This document shows, one piece after another, positions 1-8,266 of a stretch of DNA of 64,000 nt. Positions within the stretch are counted from its first letter, which is position 1; every line of letters begins with the position of its first letter. The DNA is from Aldehydirespirator sp963667505 (GTDB lineage Bacteria; Actinomycetota; Acidimicrobiia; Acidimicrobiales; Aldehydirespiratoraceae). Location: positions 1,364,001 to 1,428,000 of the forward strand of contig OY763490.2 of assembly GCA_963667505.2 (NCBI GenBank), read 5' to 3'. The notes beneath the pieces are model-generated. The model ran no database searches and was not told the origin of the DNA. It saw only the letters and a program-made list of their open reading frames with translations. The position numbers and the translations under genes were made by a program.

Positions 1-866
1 TTGAGGGTCACCTTGACCCTGGTCCCCGCCCCTCGCCGCCGCAGCCCCCGGCCCGCGGCGATCGAAGCCGCCAGCAGCAGCCAGACCACCGTCCAGGGGA
101 GCTTGGTGGACATCGCCACGGTGCGGCCGGGCTCGGCGATGAACTCGCCGTCGGCGAACGCGTAATGGCCCCAGGGATACACCCAGCCGGACAGCACCAA
201 CAGCCCGGCCAGGGCCACGGACAGGTCGACCGCAGGCACGAACATGTTGCGGCGCCGAGCGTCGCCCAGGCCCTGCCAAAGGGCTGCGCCCGCGCCGATG
301 AGCACCGCGGCCGCCAGCCACCACCCCCAGCGGTCGGCCATTGCCTCGAGGAACGACTCCCGGATGACGCCGTCGTCATCGCGCCGCGCCCGGCCCTCCG
401 CGTCCTTGAGCACCGACGGCTCTCGCAGCACCACGGCCAATGCGACGGCGCCTCCGACGCCCATCAGGTTCATCGAGAGCTTCTTCATCGACACGCCCCG
501 GCCGCGGCCGGCGAGCAGGCCCAGCGAGAGGCCGGCCAGCACCGCGAGGGTGCCCGCGCACACCCAGATCCGGATGTACTGCTCCTCGGGATAGGCGTGG
601 GTGAATATCAGCCGCAGGTTGGTGCGCACCGCGTCCCAGTCGCGCTCCTCGCTGAAAATGAAGTTGAGCAGGCCCCGGGCCACCAGCACGATCAGCACCC
701 CGAACATCACCGTGAGCACGGAGTTGAACGGGCTCGAGAACAGGTTCTCGCGCAGCCATTGTCTCGCCGACAGGCTGGGCTCCTCCGGCTTGCGGGCCGG
801 CTCGGGCTCGGCGCCCCAGAGCTCCTCCGGCCCGGCGGCCGTCACCGCGCCGTCGCCTGCAGGCAT
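1..866 (-). CDS. aapM: Polar amino-acid ABC transporter permease (AapM-like), partial at window edge
   Basis: The reading frame starts at ATG 866 and stays open past position 1, so only about 288 N-terminal codons are present. A polar head (residues 1-35) is followed by a hydrophobic segment near residues 45-67 and another near 95-118. This layout, and the position directly after the longer permease gene (7 nt gap), fits the second inner-membrane permease of a general L-amino-acid importer. The conserved EAA loop would lie beyond the window. The partner ATPase (AapP) is not in view and is expected further left. Function is inferred from operon context and overall architecture; a conserved motif is not visible in the fragment. 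Confidence 0.75.
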   Translation of the reverse strand, partial: MPAGDGAVTAAGPEELWGAEPEPARKPEEPSLSARQWLRENLFSSPFNSVLTVMFGVLIVLVARGLLNFIFSEERDWDAVRTNLRLIFTHAYPEEQYIRIWVCAGTLAVLAGLSLGLLAGRGRGVSMKKLSMNLMGVGGAVALAVVLREPSVLKDAEGRARRDDDGVIRESFLEAMADRWGWWLAAAVLIGAGAALWQGLGDARRRNMFVPAVDLSVALAGLLVLSGWVYPWGHYAFADGEFIAEPGRTVAMSTKLPWTVVWLLLAASIAAGRGLRRRGAGTRVKVTL

Positions 867-873
867 CGTCACC

Positions 874-2409
874 TCAGCGCTCCACGATCCTGAGCCGGAC
901 GTTGAAGAAGTTGACCACCACCGAGATGGTCAGCGAGCAGGCCAGGTAGAACAGCATCCAGATGGAGACCACCTCGAGCGTCTTGCCCGTCTGGTTGTAG
1001 ACGGTCTGGCCCACCTGCACGAGGTCGCTGTAGCCGATGGCGATGGCCAGCGACGTGTTCTTGGTGAGGTTCAGGTACTGGTTGCTCAGCGGGGGCAGTA
1101 TCACCCGGAAGGCCTGGGGCAGGATGACTCGCCGCAGCATCGGAATCCGGCGCAAGCCGACTGCCTGAGCCGCCTCGGTCTGGCCCTTGGGCACCGCAAG
1201 GATGCCGCCTCGCACGATCTCCGCGATGAAGGCGGCCGTGTACAGCACCACCCCGAAGTACACCGCGGCCAGGCCCTGGATCAGGTTCAGGCCAGCCGGG
1301 CCGAAGTTGGCGAAATTGCCGAGCTGCTCGATGTCGGGGCGCATGGCGTCGATGGGCTGCCCCGTGCGGCCGTCACCGAACTTGTCGGCGAGCACCTCGA
1401 ACAGGTCGCGGCCGGAGTTGATGATCCAGCTCGACAGCCCCGGCCACCCGACCGTGACGAACAGGATCATGATCAGCGCACCGGCCGCGGCGAAGACGAT
1501 CCGGAAGTAGTCGTCGTCGCTCAGCTTCATGAGGCCGGCCGGGGTTCGGCGCCGGGCCAGGAACCTCCTGATCCACAGCACGGCCGCGGCCACGGCGACC
1601 AGCGAGATCGCCACCTGGACGAGCTGCTCGGTGAGAGAGTCGATCGCCCCGGCGACGAAGTCGAAGACGGCGCCGACCCAGCCGAACACCGGATGCAGGA
1701 ACCACCCGGCCGCCGCGAACACCGATACCACGCAGACGAAGCTCAGCAGCGGGTAGGTGTCGCGGCCGGTCGCGTCGTGGTTACGGTCGAGGTGCCGCAT
1801 CACCAGCCATCCCACCAGCGCGCCGACGAGGACGAAGATCGTCCACTGGTAGAAGCCGTCGCCGATGAACACCCGCGGGATCGACGCGCCCTTGTTGGAG
1901 ATGTGTAACCAGCCGTCCAGCGGCCACCGGTCCGCCGGCTCCTTGGGGAGGCTGGCGATCACGACGAAGATGAGAATGATCTGCACCAGCAGCGGAATGT
2001 TGCGCATCGTCTCCACGAACACGCCGCAGATCCGCTTGACGATCCAGTTGTTCGAGAGCCGGCCCACGCCGACGACGAGGCCCACGATGGTCGCCAGCAG
2101 GATGCCGCCCACCGACAGGCGGATAGTGTTGACCATGCCCGCCCACAGCGCCCGGCCGCCGGTGTCGGGGTCGGTGTCGATGCCTGAGCCGAGGTCGGCG
2201 CCCAGCGGGGCGCCCAGGAACCCGTAGCCGGTGGGGATGCCCTTGGCCTCGAGGTTGCCGCTGGCCTGCGAAGCCAGGAAGACCAGTGTGAAGAGCACCA
2301 GCAGCAGCGCCAGCACCTGCGCCAGCCACTTGACAACGGTGGCGTCACGGTAGAAGGGCGGGCGTTGCGACTGCGTCGCGGCCAAGGTGCCTTGTTCGGT
2401 GTTGGACAC
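874..2409 (-). CDS. aapQ: Polar amino-acid ABC transporter permease (AapQ-like)
   Basis: 511-residue multi-pass membrane protein with the permease EAA-type loop visible as EIVRGGILAVPKGQTEAAQA in the C-terminal third, where the ATPase would dock. It would form the translocation pore for amino acids delivered by the two binding lipoproteins encoded upstream. It is long for the family (AapQ is usually about 400 residues): the first permease helices are separated from the EAA region by roughly 200 residues containing several extra hydrophobic segments. The start is GTG 2409, preceded by GGAGG at good spacing. A strong hairpin (2462-2495) separates it from the upstream binding-protein gene, which suggests lower permease expression. 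Confidence 0.85.
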   Translation of the reverse strand: MSNTEQGTLAATQSQRPPFYRDATVVKWLAQVLALLLVLFTLVFLASQASGNLEAKGIPTGYGFLGAPLGADLGSGIDTDPDTGGRALWAGMVNTIRLSVGGILLATIVGLVVGVGRLSNNWIVKRICGVFVETMRNIPLLVQIILIFVVIASLPKEPADRWPLDGWLHISNKGASIPRVFIGDGFYQWTIFVLVGALVGWLVMRHLDRNHDATGRDTYPLLSFVCVVSVFAAAGWFLHPVFGWVGAVFDFVAGAIDSLTEQLVQVAISLVAVAAAVLWIRRFLARRRTPAGLMKLSDDDYFRIVFAAAGALIMILFVTVGWPGLSSWIINSGRDLFEVLADKFGDGRTGQPIDAMRPDIEQLGNFANFGPAGLNLIQGLAAVYFGVVLYTAAFIAEIVRGGILAVPKGQTEAAQAVGLRRIPMLRRVILPQAFRVILPPLSNQYLNLTKNTSLAIAIGYSDLVQVGQTVYNQTGKTLEVVSIWMLFYLACSLTISVVVNFFNVRLRIVER

Positions 2410-2461
2410 GCCGTGGTGCCTCCGTGGCGGTCTGTCTCAGTCCTCGGTGACGGGAACGACT

Positions 2462-2495
2462 GCGGGGGCCCGGGGACAAGGCCCCGAACCCCCGC
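2462..2495 (-). terminator. GC-rich hairpin between binding-protein and permease genes
   Basis: Inverted repeat with 7-bp outer arms (GCGGGGG / CCCCCGC), a small internal mismatch and a second 4-bp GGGG/CCCC stem. It lies between the stop of the binding-protein gene (2546) and the permease start (2409). Such stem-loops in ABC operons often act as partial terminators or 3'-end stabilisers that favour the binding protein. No U-tract follows, so a full intrinsic terminator is doubtful. Confidence 0.5.
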
Positions 2496-2545
2496 GACGC
2501 TAGACGAAGAGTCCGGCTAGTGGCTGTTCATGCCATCTTGTTGGT

Positions 2546-3712
2546 CTAGCGGGCCGGCGGCGCGTAGATCAGGCCGCCCTCGAGCCAGCCTGCATTGGCC
2601 GAGCCGTCCCGGCTCAGGCCGACCGGGTTCAGGTGGCGGGCGTAGATCTCGTCGTAGTTGCCGACCTGCTTGATCACCTGCATGAAGGCGTCGGGTGCCA
2701 GGCCCATGGCGCTCTGGAGCTCGCCCTCGCCTCCGAGCAGGCGTCCCGCCTCGGCGTCGGGCGGGCTGGCCGCCATGGCATCGACGTTGCCCGAGTCGAT
2801 GCCCTTCTCGTCGGCGATGATGGTGGCGTAGACGGTCCAGTTGACCACGTCGGCGAAACGAGACTCGTTCTGGCCGTAGGTCGGACCCAGCGGCTCCTTG
2901 GAGATGGGCGTGGGCGGGAAGATCACCCAGTCCTGGTCGGCGGGCTGCTGGTTGGCCTTCCGCCCCACGAGGCCCGAGCCGTCGGTGGTGATGACGTCGC
3001 AGGCGCCCTCGATGAAGTTCGTGGTAACGATGTCGAAGTCCTCGAAGGTGTTGAGCGTGATGTCCACACCGGCCGCGTCGGCCGCGTCGGCGATGTTCTT
3101 CTCGGTGGTGGTGCCCGCGTTGGTGCACACGACCGCGCCCGCGATGTCGCTCACCTGCGACGATCCGCTGAAGCCGTCGCTGGCCCGGGCCATGAGCTGC
3201 TGGCCGTCGTAGTAGGTGGTGGGACCGAAGTCCATGCCCAGATCGGTGTCGCGGCTCTGGGTCCAGGTCGTGTTGCGCATCAGCAGGTCCACCTCGCCGG
3301 TCTGTACCGCGGTGAAGCGCTCGGCTGCGGTGAGTGCGGTGAACTCCACCGCCTCGGCGTCGCCGAAGATGGCCGCGGCCACCGCCCGGCAGTAGTCGGC
3401 GTCGAAGCCGGTCTGGGACCCGTCGGGCTGGGTCTCCGAGAACGCCACCGCCGCGCCGGACACGCCGCAGTTCAGCCTTCCGCGGGCCATGATCGTGTCC
3501 AGGAGGTCGCCGTCCTGGGTGTCTTCGATGACGTCGGCTGCCGTCGTCGTCGTGTCCTCTTCGGCCTCTTCCGCTGGCGCGGCTGCCTCAGTCGTCTCGG
3601 GCGCGGCGGTGTCGGGCGCGTCGTCGCCGTCGTCGCCGCAAGACGCGGCGACGAGCGAGACGGCAAACACCACGGCCAATACTCGCCATACCATCGGTTT
3701 GGTGTGGGTCAC
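2546..3712 (-). CDS. aapJ: Amino-acid ABC transporter substrate-binding lipoprotein 1 (AapJ-like)
   Basis: 388 residues. A type II signal peptide ends in the lipobox VAASC near residue 25, followed by an acidic, Thr/Ala/Glu-rich linker to about residue 65. The remainder is a family 3 periplasmic-type binding domain, with typical stretches such as GFDADYCRAVAAAIFGDAEA and VDLLMRNTTWTQSRD. It would be anchored on the outer face of the membrane and deliver amino acids to the AapQM permeases. The start is GTG 3712 with GGGAGGA upstream, and a TACAGT -10-like box lies about 35 nt upstream. It is closely similar over its whole length to the adjacent paralogue at 3909-5057. Confidence 0.9.
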   Translation of the reverse strand: MTHTKPMVWRVLAVVFAVSLVAASCGDDGDDAPDTAAPETTEAAAPAEEAEEDTTTTAADVIEDTQDGDLLDTIMARGRLNCGVSGAAVAFSETQPDGSQTGFDADYCRAVAAAIFGDAEAVEFTALTAAERFTAVQTGEVDLLMRNTTWTQSRDTDLGMDFGPTTYYDGQQLMARASDGFSGSSQVSDIAGAVVCTNAGTTTEKNIADAADAAGVDITLNTFEDFDIVTTNFIEGACDVITTDGSGLVGRKANQQPADQDWVIFPPTPISKEPLGPTYGQNESRFADVVNWTVYATIIADEKGIDSGNVDAMAASPPDAEAGRLLGGEGELQSAMGLAPDAFMQVIKQVGNYDEIYARHLNPVGLSRDGSANAGWLEGGLIYAPPAR

Positions 3713-3747
3713 GGGTCCTCCCAGGGATCGCGGTAGTTGATCACAAC

Positions 3748-3753
3748 ACTGTA
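3748..3753 (-). promoter_or_regulatory. Possible -10 box of the aapJ gene at 2546-3712
   Basis: TACAGT on the minus strand about 35 nt before the GTG start, leaving room for the GGGAGGA ribosome site. No convincing -35 hexamer is visible. Confidence 0.35.
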
Positions 3754-3800
3754 ACGCATCGCGTCGTCGGCTCGGGTCCTTTCGCTCGCTCGTACGACGC

Positions 3801-3886
3801 GTCAGGCGACGCGGTGGGTCAGGCGAGACTGTGGGTAGGGCGACGCGGTGAGTCAGGCGATGCTGTGGGTCAGGCGACGCTTGGTG
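3801..3886. repeat. Degenerate 16-18 bp tandem repeat between paralogous aapJ genes
   Basis: About five imperfect copies of GTCAGGCGAYGCKGTGGG run head to tail between the stop of the second aapJ and the promoter region of the first. The copies differ at several positions, so the array looks old. It contains no open frame worth calling. Confidence 0.75.
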
Positions 3887-3908
3887 CCCGCTTCATCCCC
3901 AGGCGCGC

Positions 3909-5057
3909 TCACCGGGCCGGCGGGGCGTAGATCAGGCCGCCGTCGTGCCAGCTCGCGTTGGCCGAGCCCTCCCGGCTCAATCCCACCGGCACCAGGTGCC
4001 GTTCGAAGATCTCGTTGTAGTTCCCGACCTGCTTGATGACCTGATAGAAGGCGTCGGGCGCCAGGCCCATGGCCGTCTGCAGCTCTCCCTCCGCGCCCAG
4101 CAGCCGGGCCGCTTCGGCGTCGGGCGGGCTGGCTGCCATCGCGTCGACGTTGGCCTGGGTGATGCCCTTCTCGTCGGCGATGATGGTGGCGTACACCACC
4201 CAGTTGATGATGTCTGCGAACCTCGAGTCGTTCTGGACGTACGCCGGCGCCAAGGGCTCCTTGGAGATCGGCTTGGGCGGGAAGATCACCCATTCCTGGT
4301 CGTCGGGCTCGAGGGTGTTCTTGCGGCCCACCAGCCCGGAACCGTCGGTGGTCATGATGTCGCAGGCTCCCGCGATGAAGTTCTCGGTGATGATGTCGAG
4401 GTCCTCGAAGGTGTTGAGGCTGATCTCTATCCCGGCGGCATCGGCCGCGTCGGCGATGTTCTTCTCGGTGGTGGTTCCCGCGTTCGAGCAAACCACCGCG
4501 CCAGCGATGTCGGCCACCGTCGACTCCGGCGTGAAGCCGTCGTCGGCCCGGGCCATGAGCTGCTGGCCGTCGTAGTAGGTGACCGGTCCGAAGTCCAGGC
4601 CCAGATGCATGTCGCGCGACTGCGTGAAGGTGCTGTTGCGGATGAGCACGTCGACGGTGCCGGTCTGCACTGCCACGAACCGCTCGGCGGAGTTCAACGG
4701 CACGTAGACGACTGCTTCAGCGTCGCCCAGGATGGCGGCCGCCACCGCTCGGCAATAGTCGACGTCGAAGCCCTTCTGGCTGCCGTCCGCCTGGGTCTCG
4801 GAGAAGGCGACGGCCGCCCCGTAGACGCCGCAGACCAGCTTGCCGCGGTCCTTCACGGTGTCCAGGAGGCTTCCCGCGCCTTGGAGGGGACGCAGCGAGT
4901 CCGAGGACGAGGCCGCGCCATCTCCGCCGCCGCCCGCCGCGGGCGAGACCTCCTGGGCCACGTCCTCTCCCGCGCCGTCGCTGCCGGTCGCGCAGGCCGA
5001 GAGGGCCAGCACCCCGGCGGCGAGCGCCGCCGCTAGCCGGAGGACCGCACCAGTCAC
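3909..5057 (-). CDS. Amino-acid ABC transporter substrate-binding lipoprotein 2 (AapJ-like paralogue)
   Basis: 382 residues. The signal peptide has the lipobox LSAC near residue 21, then a short Gly/Ser/Glu linker and a complete family 3 binding domain. Long blocks match the neighbouring AapJ almost residue for residue (FSETQ-DGSQ-GFD-DYCRAVAAAI, the NAGTTTEKNIADAADAAG block, and the C-terminal GGLIYAPPAR). The difference is concentrated in the signal and linker region and in scattered surface positions, as expected from tandem duplication followed by specialisation. The GTG start at 5057 lies only 30 nt after the mpa stop, with no clear ribosome site, so co-transcription with mpa is likely. 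Confidence 0.88.
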   Translation of the reverse strand: MTGAVLRLAAALAAGVLALSACATGSDGAGEDVAQEVSPAAGGGGDGAASSSDSLRPLQGAGSLLDTVKDRGKLVCGVYGAAVAFSETQADGSQKGFDVDYCRAVAAAILGDAEAVVYVPLNSAERFVAVQTGTVDVLIRNSTFTQSRDMHLGLDFGPVTYYDGQQLMARADDGFTPESTVADIAGAVVCSNAGTTTEKNIADAADAAGIEISLNTFEDLDIITENFIAGACDIMTTDGSGLVGRKNTLEPDDQEWVIFPPKPISKEPLAPAYVQNDSRFADIINWVVYATIIADEKGITQANVDAMAASPPDAEAARLLGAEGELQTAMGLAPDAFYQVIKQVGNYNEIFERHLVPVGLSREGSANASWHDGGLIYAPPAR

Positions 5058-5087
5058 AGTCGGGTCGCGCTGCGCATTCGGGCGCGC

Positions 5088-6836
5088 CTACAGGTACTGC
5101 CCGGTCTGAACACGCTCGATGGAACGGCCCCCGGACGCGGTGTCGTCTTCGGTGCTGGACACCAGGGTGCGCACGAACACGATCCGTTCGCCCTTCTTGC
5201 CTGAGATCCGGGCCCAGTCGTCGGGGTTGGTGGTGTTGGGCAGATCCTCGTGCTCCTTGAACTCCTGGCGCACCGAGGCAAGCAGATCGGCGGTGACAAT
5301 GCCGCGGGGCCCGCCGGATATCTCTCGCTTGATGGCCAGCTTCTTGGCCCGGCGGACCACGTTCTCGATCATCGCCCCCGAGGCGAAGTCCCGGAAGTAC
5401 ATGACCTCCTTGTCGCCGTTGGTGTAGGTCACCTCCAGGAAGCGGTTCTCGTCAGCCGGGCGGTACATGTCCTCGACGGTCTGCTCGACCATGCCGCGCA
5501 CCGCCTTGTCGGGATCGCCGCCGCCGACGGTGTCGACCATCTCCGCGGCAATGGGCAGGGTCGGCACTAGGTATCGGGCGAAGATGGCCGCCGCGGCCTC
5601 GGCGTCGGGGCGCTCGATCTTGATCTTCACGTCGAGGCGGCCGGGGCGCAGGATGGCGGGGTCGATGAGATCCTCGCGGTTGGAGGCGCCGATGACGATC
5701 ACGTTGCGCAGAGCCTCCACGCCGTCGATCTCGGCCAGCAGCTGGGGCACGATGGTCGACTCGATGTCGGAGCTGATCCCCGATCCCCGGGTGCGGAACA
5801 GCGACTCCATCTCGTCGAAGAACACGATCACCGGCCAGCCCTGCTCGCTCTTCTCCCGGGCCCGCTGGAACACCAGCCTGATCTGGCGCTCGGTCTCGCC
5901 CACGTACTTGTTGAGCAGTTCGGGGCCCTTGATGTTCAGGAAGTAGCTCCGGGCGTTGGCGTCGCCCGACACCTCCGACACCTTCCTGGCCAGGCTGTTG
6001 GCCACTGCCTTGGCGATGAGCGTCTTGCCGCATCCCGGCGGCCCGTAGAGCAGGACCCCCTTGGGGGCGGGCAGGTCGTAGTCCGCGAACAGCGCGTGGT
6101 GAACGAAGGGCAGCTCCACGGCGTCGGTGATCTGCTCGATCTGGTGGTCGAGCCCTCCCACGTCGTCGTAGCTGATGTCGGGGACCTCCTCGAGGATGAG
6201 GTCCTCCACTTCGGGACGGGGCAGGCGCTCGATCACCAGGTCGCCGGAGGAGTCGATCAGCACGCTGTCGCCGCTGCGGATCGGGCCCTGCGAAACAGTG
6301 GCGCTGAGCTCGACGATCCGTTCCTCGTCGGCGCGGCCCACGATCACGGCCCGGTCGCCCCCGGCCAGCATCTCCTTGACAGTGGCCACCTCGCCGGTGC
6401 GGTCGGGCCGGCGCGCCATCACCGCGCTGAACGACTCGTTGAGCACGACCTGGTCGCCGACGTGCAGTTTCTCGGACACCTCCGGGTGCACCGCCACCCT
6501 CATCTTGCGGCCGCCGGAGCGCACGTCGACGGTGCCGTCGTCGTTGCTGCCGAGGACGGTGCCGTACCCGCTGGGCGGCTGCGTGAGCTTCTCGACCTCG
6601 TCGCGCAGCGCCCCGATGTGCTCCCGGGCGTCGCGGAGCATGGTGGTGAGCTTCTCGTTCTGCGAGACGGCCTGAGTGAGCCGGCCCTTGGTCTCGGCGA
6701 GCCGCTCCTCCAGGGTGCGCACCCGCTTGGGCGCGTCGTGGAGTCGGCGCCTAAGCGACGAAACCTCGTTCTCGAGCTCGGCGACATGGCGGCGGAGCGT
6801 CACGAGTTCGTTGGGCGCGTCGTCGAAGTCGCTCAC
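5088..6836 (-). CDS. mpa: Proteasome-associated AAA+ ATPase (Mpa/ARC)
   Basis: 582 residues, the normal size for the family. An N-terminal coiled coil spans about residues 10-85 (it binds Pup in studied members), then tandem OB folds to about 215, then the AAA+ module with Walker A GPPGCGKT at 265-272 and Walker B ending in DE at 341-342. The protein ends in GQYL, the gate-opening tail that docks on the 20S proteasome. It should unfold pupylated proteins and feed them to the proteasome. The start is GTG 6836 behind a near-perfect GGGAGGTGAT. The usual neighbours dop, pup and prcBA are not next to it; an amino-acid importer follows instead, while trmI, a common upstream neighbour, is still nearby. 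Confidence 0.95.
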   Translation of the reverse strand: MSDFDDAPNELVTLRRHVAELENEVSSLRRRLHDAPKRVRTLEERLAETKGRLTQAVSQNEKLTTMLRDAREHIGALRDEVEKLTQPPSGYGTVLGSNDDGTVDVRSGGRKMRVAVHPEVSEKLHVGDQVVLNESFSAVMARRPDRTGEVATVKEMLAGGDRAVIVGRADEERIVELSATVSQGPIRSGDSVLIDSSGDLVIERLPRPEVEDLILEEVPDISYDDVGGLDHQIEQITDAVELPFVHHALFADYDLPAPKGVLLYGPPGCGKTLIAKAVANSLARKVSEVSGDANARSYFLNIKGPELLNKYVGETERQIRLVFQRAREKSEQGWPVIVFFDEMESLFRTRGSGISSDIESTIVPQLLAEIDGVEALRNVIVIGASNREDLIDPAILRPGRLDVKIKIERPDAEAAAAIFARYLVPTLPIAAEMVDTVGGGDPDKAVRGMVEQTVEDMYRPADENRFLEVTYTNGDKEVMYFRDFASGAMIENVVRRAKKLAIKREISGGPRGIVTADLLASVRQEFKEHEDLPNTTNPDDWARISGKKGERIVFVRTLVSSTEDDTASGGRSIERVQTGQYL

Positions 6837-7074
6837 AGATCACCTCCCGCGGTAACGGCCGCCCGTTCCACACCCTATGCCCGATTGGCGGCACCATGGT
6901 GTCTTGTCGCCCCGGCGCGAGCCAAGCGGACCGCCCGATTCGCCTCGGCGCGACGAGAAATCCCGCGATGGGCATGGCCGATCCCGGCGATGGCGCTATG
7001 CTGGTGACCGGGCGCAAGCTCAGGCCGGGTTGAACACACGATCAAGAGCCCGTCACAGAGAGGTAACTCCCGCG

Positions 7075-7308
7075 ATGAAGGTCTGGATAGATCAGGACTT
7101 GTGCACCGGCGACGGCCTGTGCGAGGAGATTGCTCCCGACGTGTTCACGCTCCTCGACGACGGCCTCGCCTACGTGGTGGAGGACGGCAATGTGTTCTCC
7201 GATCCTGGAGGCCCCGACGGCTTGGCCAACGTCCCCGACGGCCAGGAGGAGGCGGTTATCGAGTCCGCCGAGGAGTGCCCCGGGGAGTGCATCTTCATCG
7301 AGGTCTGA
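7075..7308 (+). CDS. Small ferredoxin of the [3Fe-4S]/[4Fe-4S] single-cluster type
   Basis: 77 residues, acidic. Cluster ligands visible are Cys10 and Cys16 (C-x5-C) and Cys68 followed by Pro, the pattern of small actinobacterial ferredoxins that serve cytochromes P450 or other oxidoreductases. An extra Cys72 (CPGEC) could allow a fourth ligand. I chose ATG 7075, which gives the canonical MKVWID start; AGAGAGG lies upstream. The gene is transcribed divergently from mpa and ends just before the convergent protease gene. No P450 or dedicated reductase is adjacent, so the redox partner is unknown. Confidence 0.88.
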   Translation: MKVWIDQDLCTGDGLCEEIAPDVFTLLDDGLAYVVEDGNVFSDPGGPDGLANVPDGQEEAVIESAEECPGECIFIEV

Positions 7309-7348
7309 CGCCGGTCCACGGCTGACGGTCCGGGGCCCCGCCGACTCT

Positions 7349-8266
7349 TCAGGGACACTCAGGGACCTCGGCTGGCTTCTTCAGGTCGGACGAGTCGAGC
7401 AATTCCTTGAGGGCGCCCGCCCGGGTGGCGTAGGCCACAGCGACGTCGCCGCGGCGCGACGTGCTCCACACCACGCCGAGCGCGACGCGGCGCCCGCCCA
7501 CCGCGGCGACCAGGGCCGCGCCGGAGTCGCCTACCTCGACGTCGGCGGCCAGCAGCCATGACGGGCGCTCGATCCGCTCGTCGCCCACCACGGCGTCGGT
7601 CCGGACCGTCACCGGGCGGTCGATGCGGAACGGGGTGGGATCGGGCGCGGCCTCTTCCTCCCAGGCCAGCACCGCTCCGACGGTGCCGTCTGGGACTGCC
7701 TCGGTCAGCGGCAGCGGCGCCAGGCCGGCGTCGGGGACGCGCAGCACAGCCAGGTCGTTGACCGCGTCGATGGCCACGGGCACGGCGGGCAGCTTGCGGC
7801 CGTCCGCGAGCTCGACAGTGGGCTCGGCCATGCCCACCATCAGGTGCGCGATAGTGGCGATGAGGTCGCCGTCGTGCACCGCGAACCCGCTGCCCTCGCG
7901 CACGATGCCCCGGCAGGCAGCCCCGCTGACCCTCACCGAGGACTGCACTGCGGCCGACAGTTCGGCCGGCGCGAAGCCGTGGTCTTCGGGAGCCGGGCCG
8001 GGATCAGGCGGGTCGCTCAGGGGCGGGCGTGCCGGCCCGCGGTCGGGATCGGTCGGAGTGGTCCCGGGGTCGGCCGGGGCCGTGTCGGCGGAGGCTTCGG
8101 GCTGCGGGGCGAAGGACCTCTCCGGAGCGGTCCGGCAGGCCGCTACGACGGTCACGAAGGCTGCGACAACCGCCGCAGCAGCCAGGCGGCCCAGGCGCCG
8201 ACCGGCCTTGAGCCCGCCCCGCGGCGGGGTCCGGCTTTGGCGGCGCGCCGTCGTGCAGCCCGTCAC
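7349..8266 (-). CDS. Trypsin-like serine protease, probable exported lipoprotein
   Basis: 305 residues from GTG 8266, whose GTGA overlaps the trmI stop, so translation is coupled. A basic N-terminus and hydrophobic stretch end in VVAAC (Cys44), a likely lipobox. A Pro/Asp-rich linker follows to about residue 95, then a chymotrypsin-fold domain. The full triad is visible: His141 in ATIAHL, Asp171 in NDLAVLRV and Ser248 in GDSGAAL. It probably acts at the outer membrane face on envelope or misfolded proteins. The substrate is unknown. There is no PDZ domain, which separates it from DegP/HtrA. Confidence 0.8.
   Translation of the reverse strand: MTGCTTARRQSRTPPRGGLKAGRRLGRLAAAAVVAAFVTVVAACRTAPERSFAPQPEASADTAPADPGTTPTDPDRGPARPPLSDPPDPGPAPEDHGFAPAELSAAVQSSVRVSGAACRGIVREGSGFAVHDGDLIATIAHLMVGMAEPTVELADGRKLPAVPVAIDAVNDLAVLRVPDAGLAPLPLTEAVPDGTVGAVLAWEEEAAPDPTPFRIDRPVTVRTDAVVGDERIERPSWLLAADVEVGDSGAALVAAVGGRRVALGVVWSTSRRGDVAVAYATRAGALKELLDSSDLKKPAEVPECP

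Noticed and set aside
601..1908. 435-codon plus-strand frame across the permease genes
   Set aside because: Antisense shadow of aapM/aapQ, low-complexity composition, no start context.
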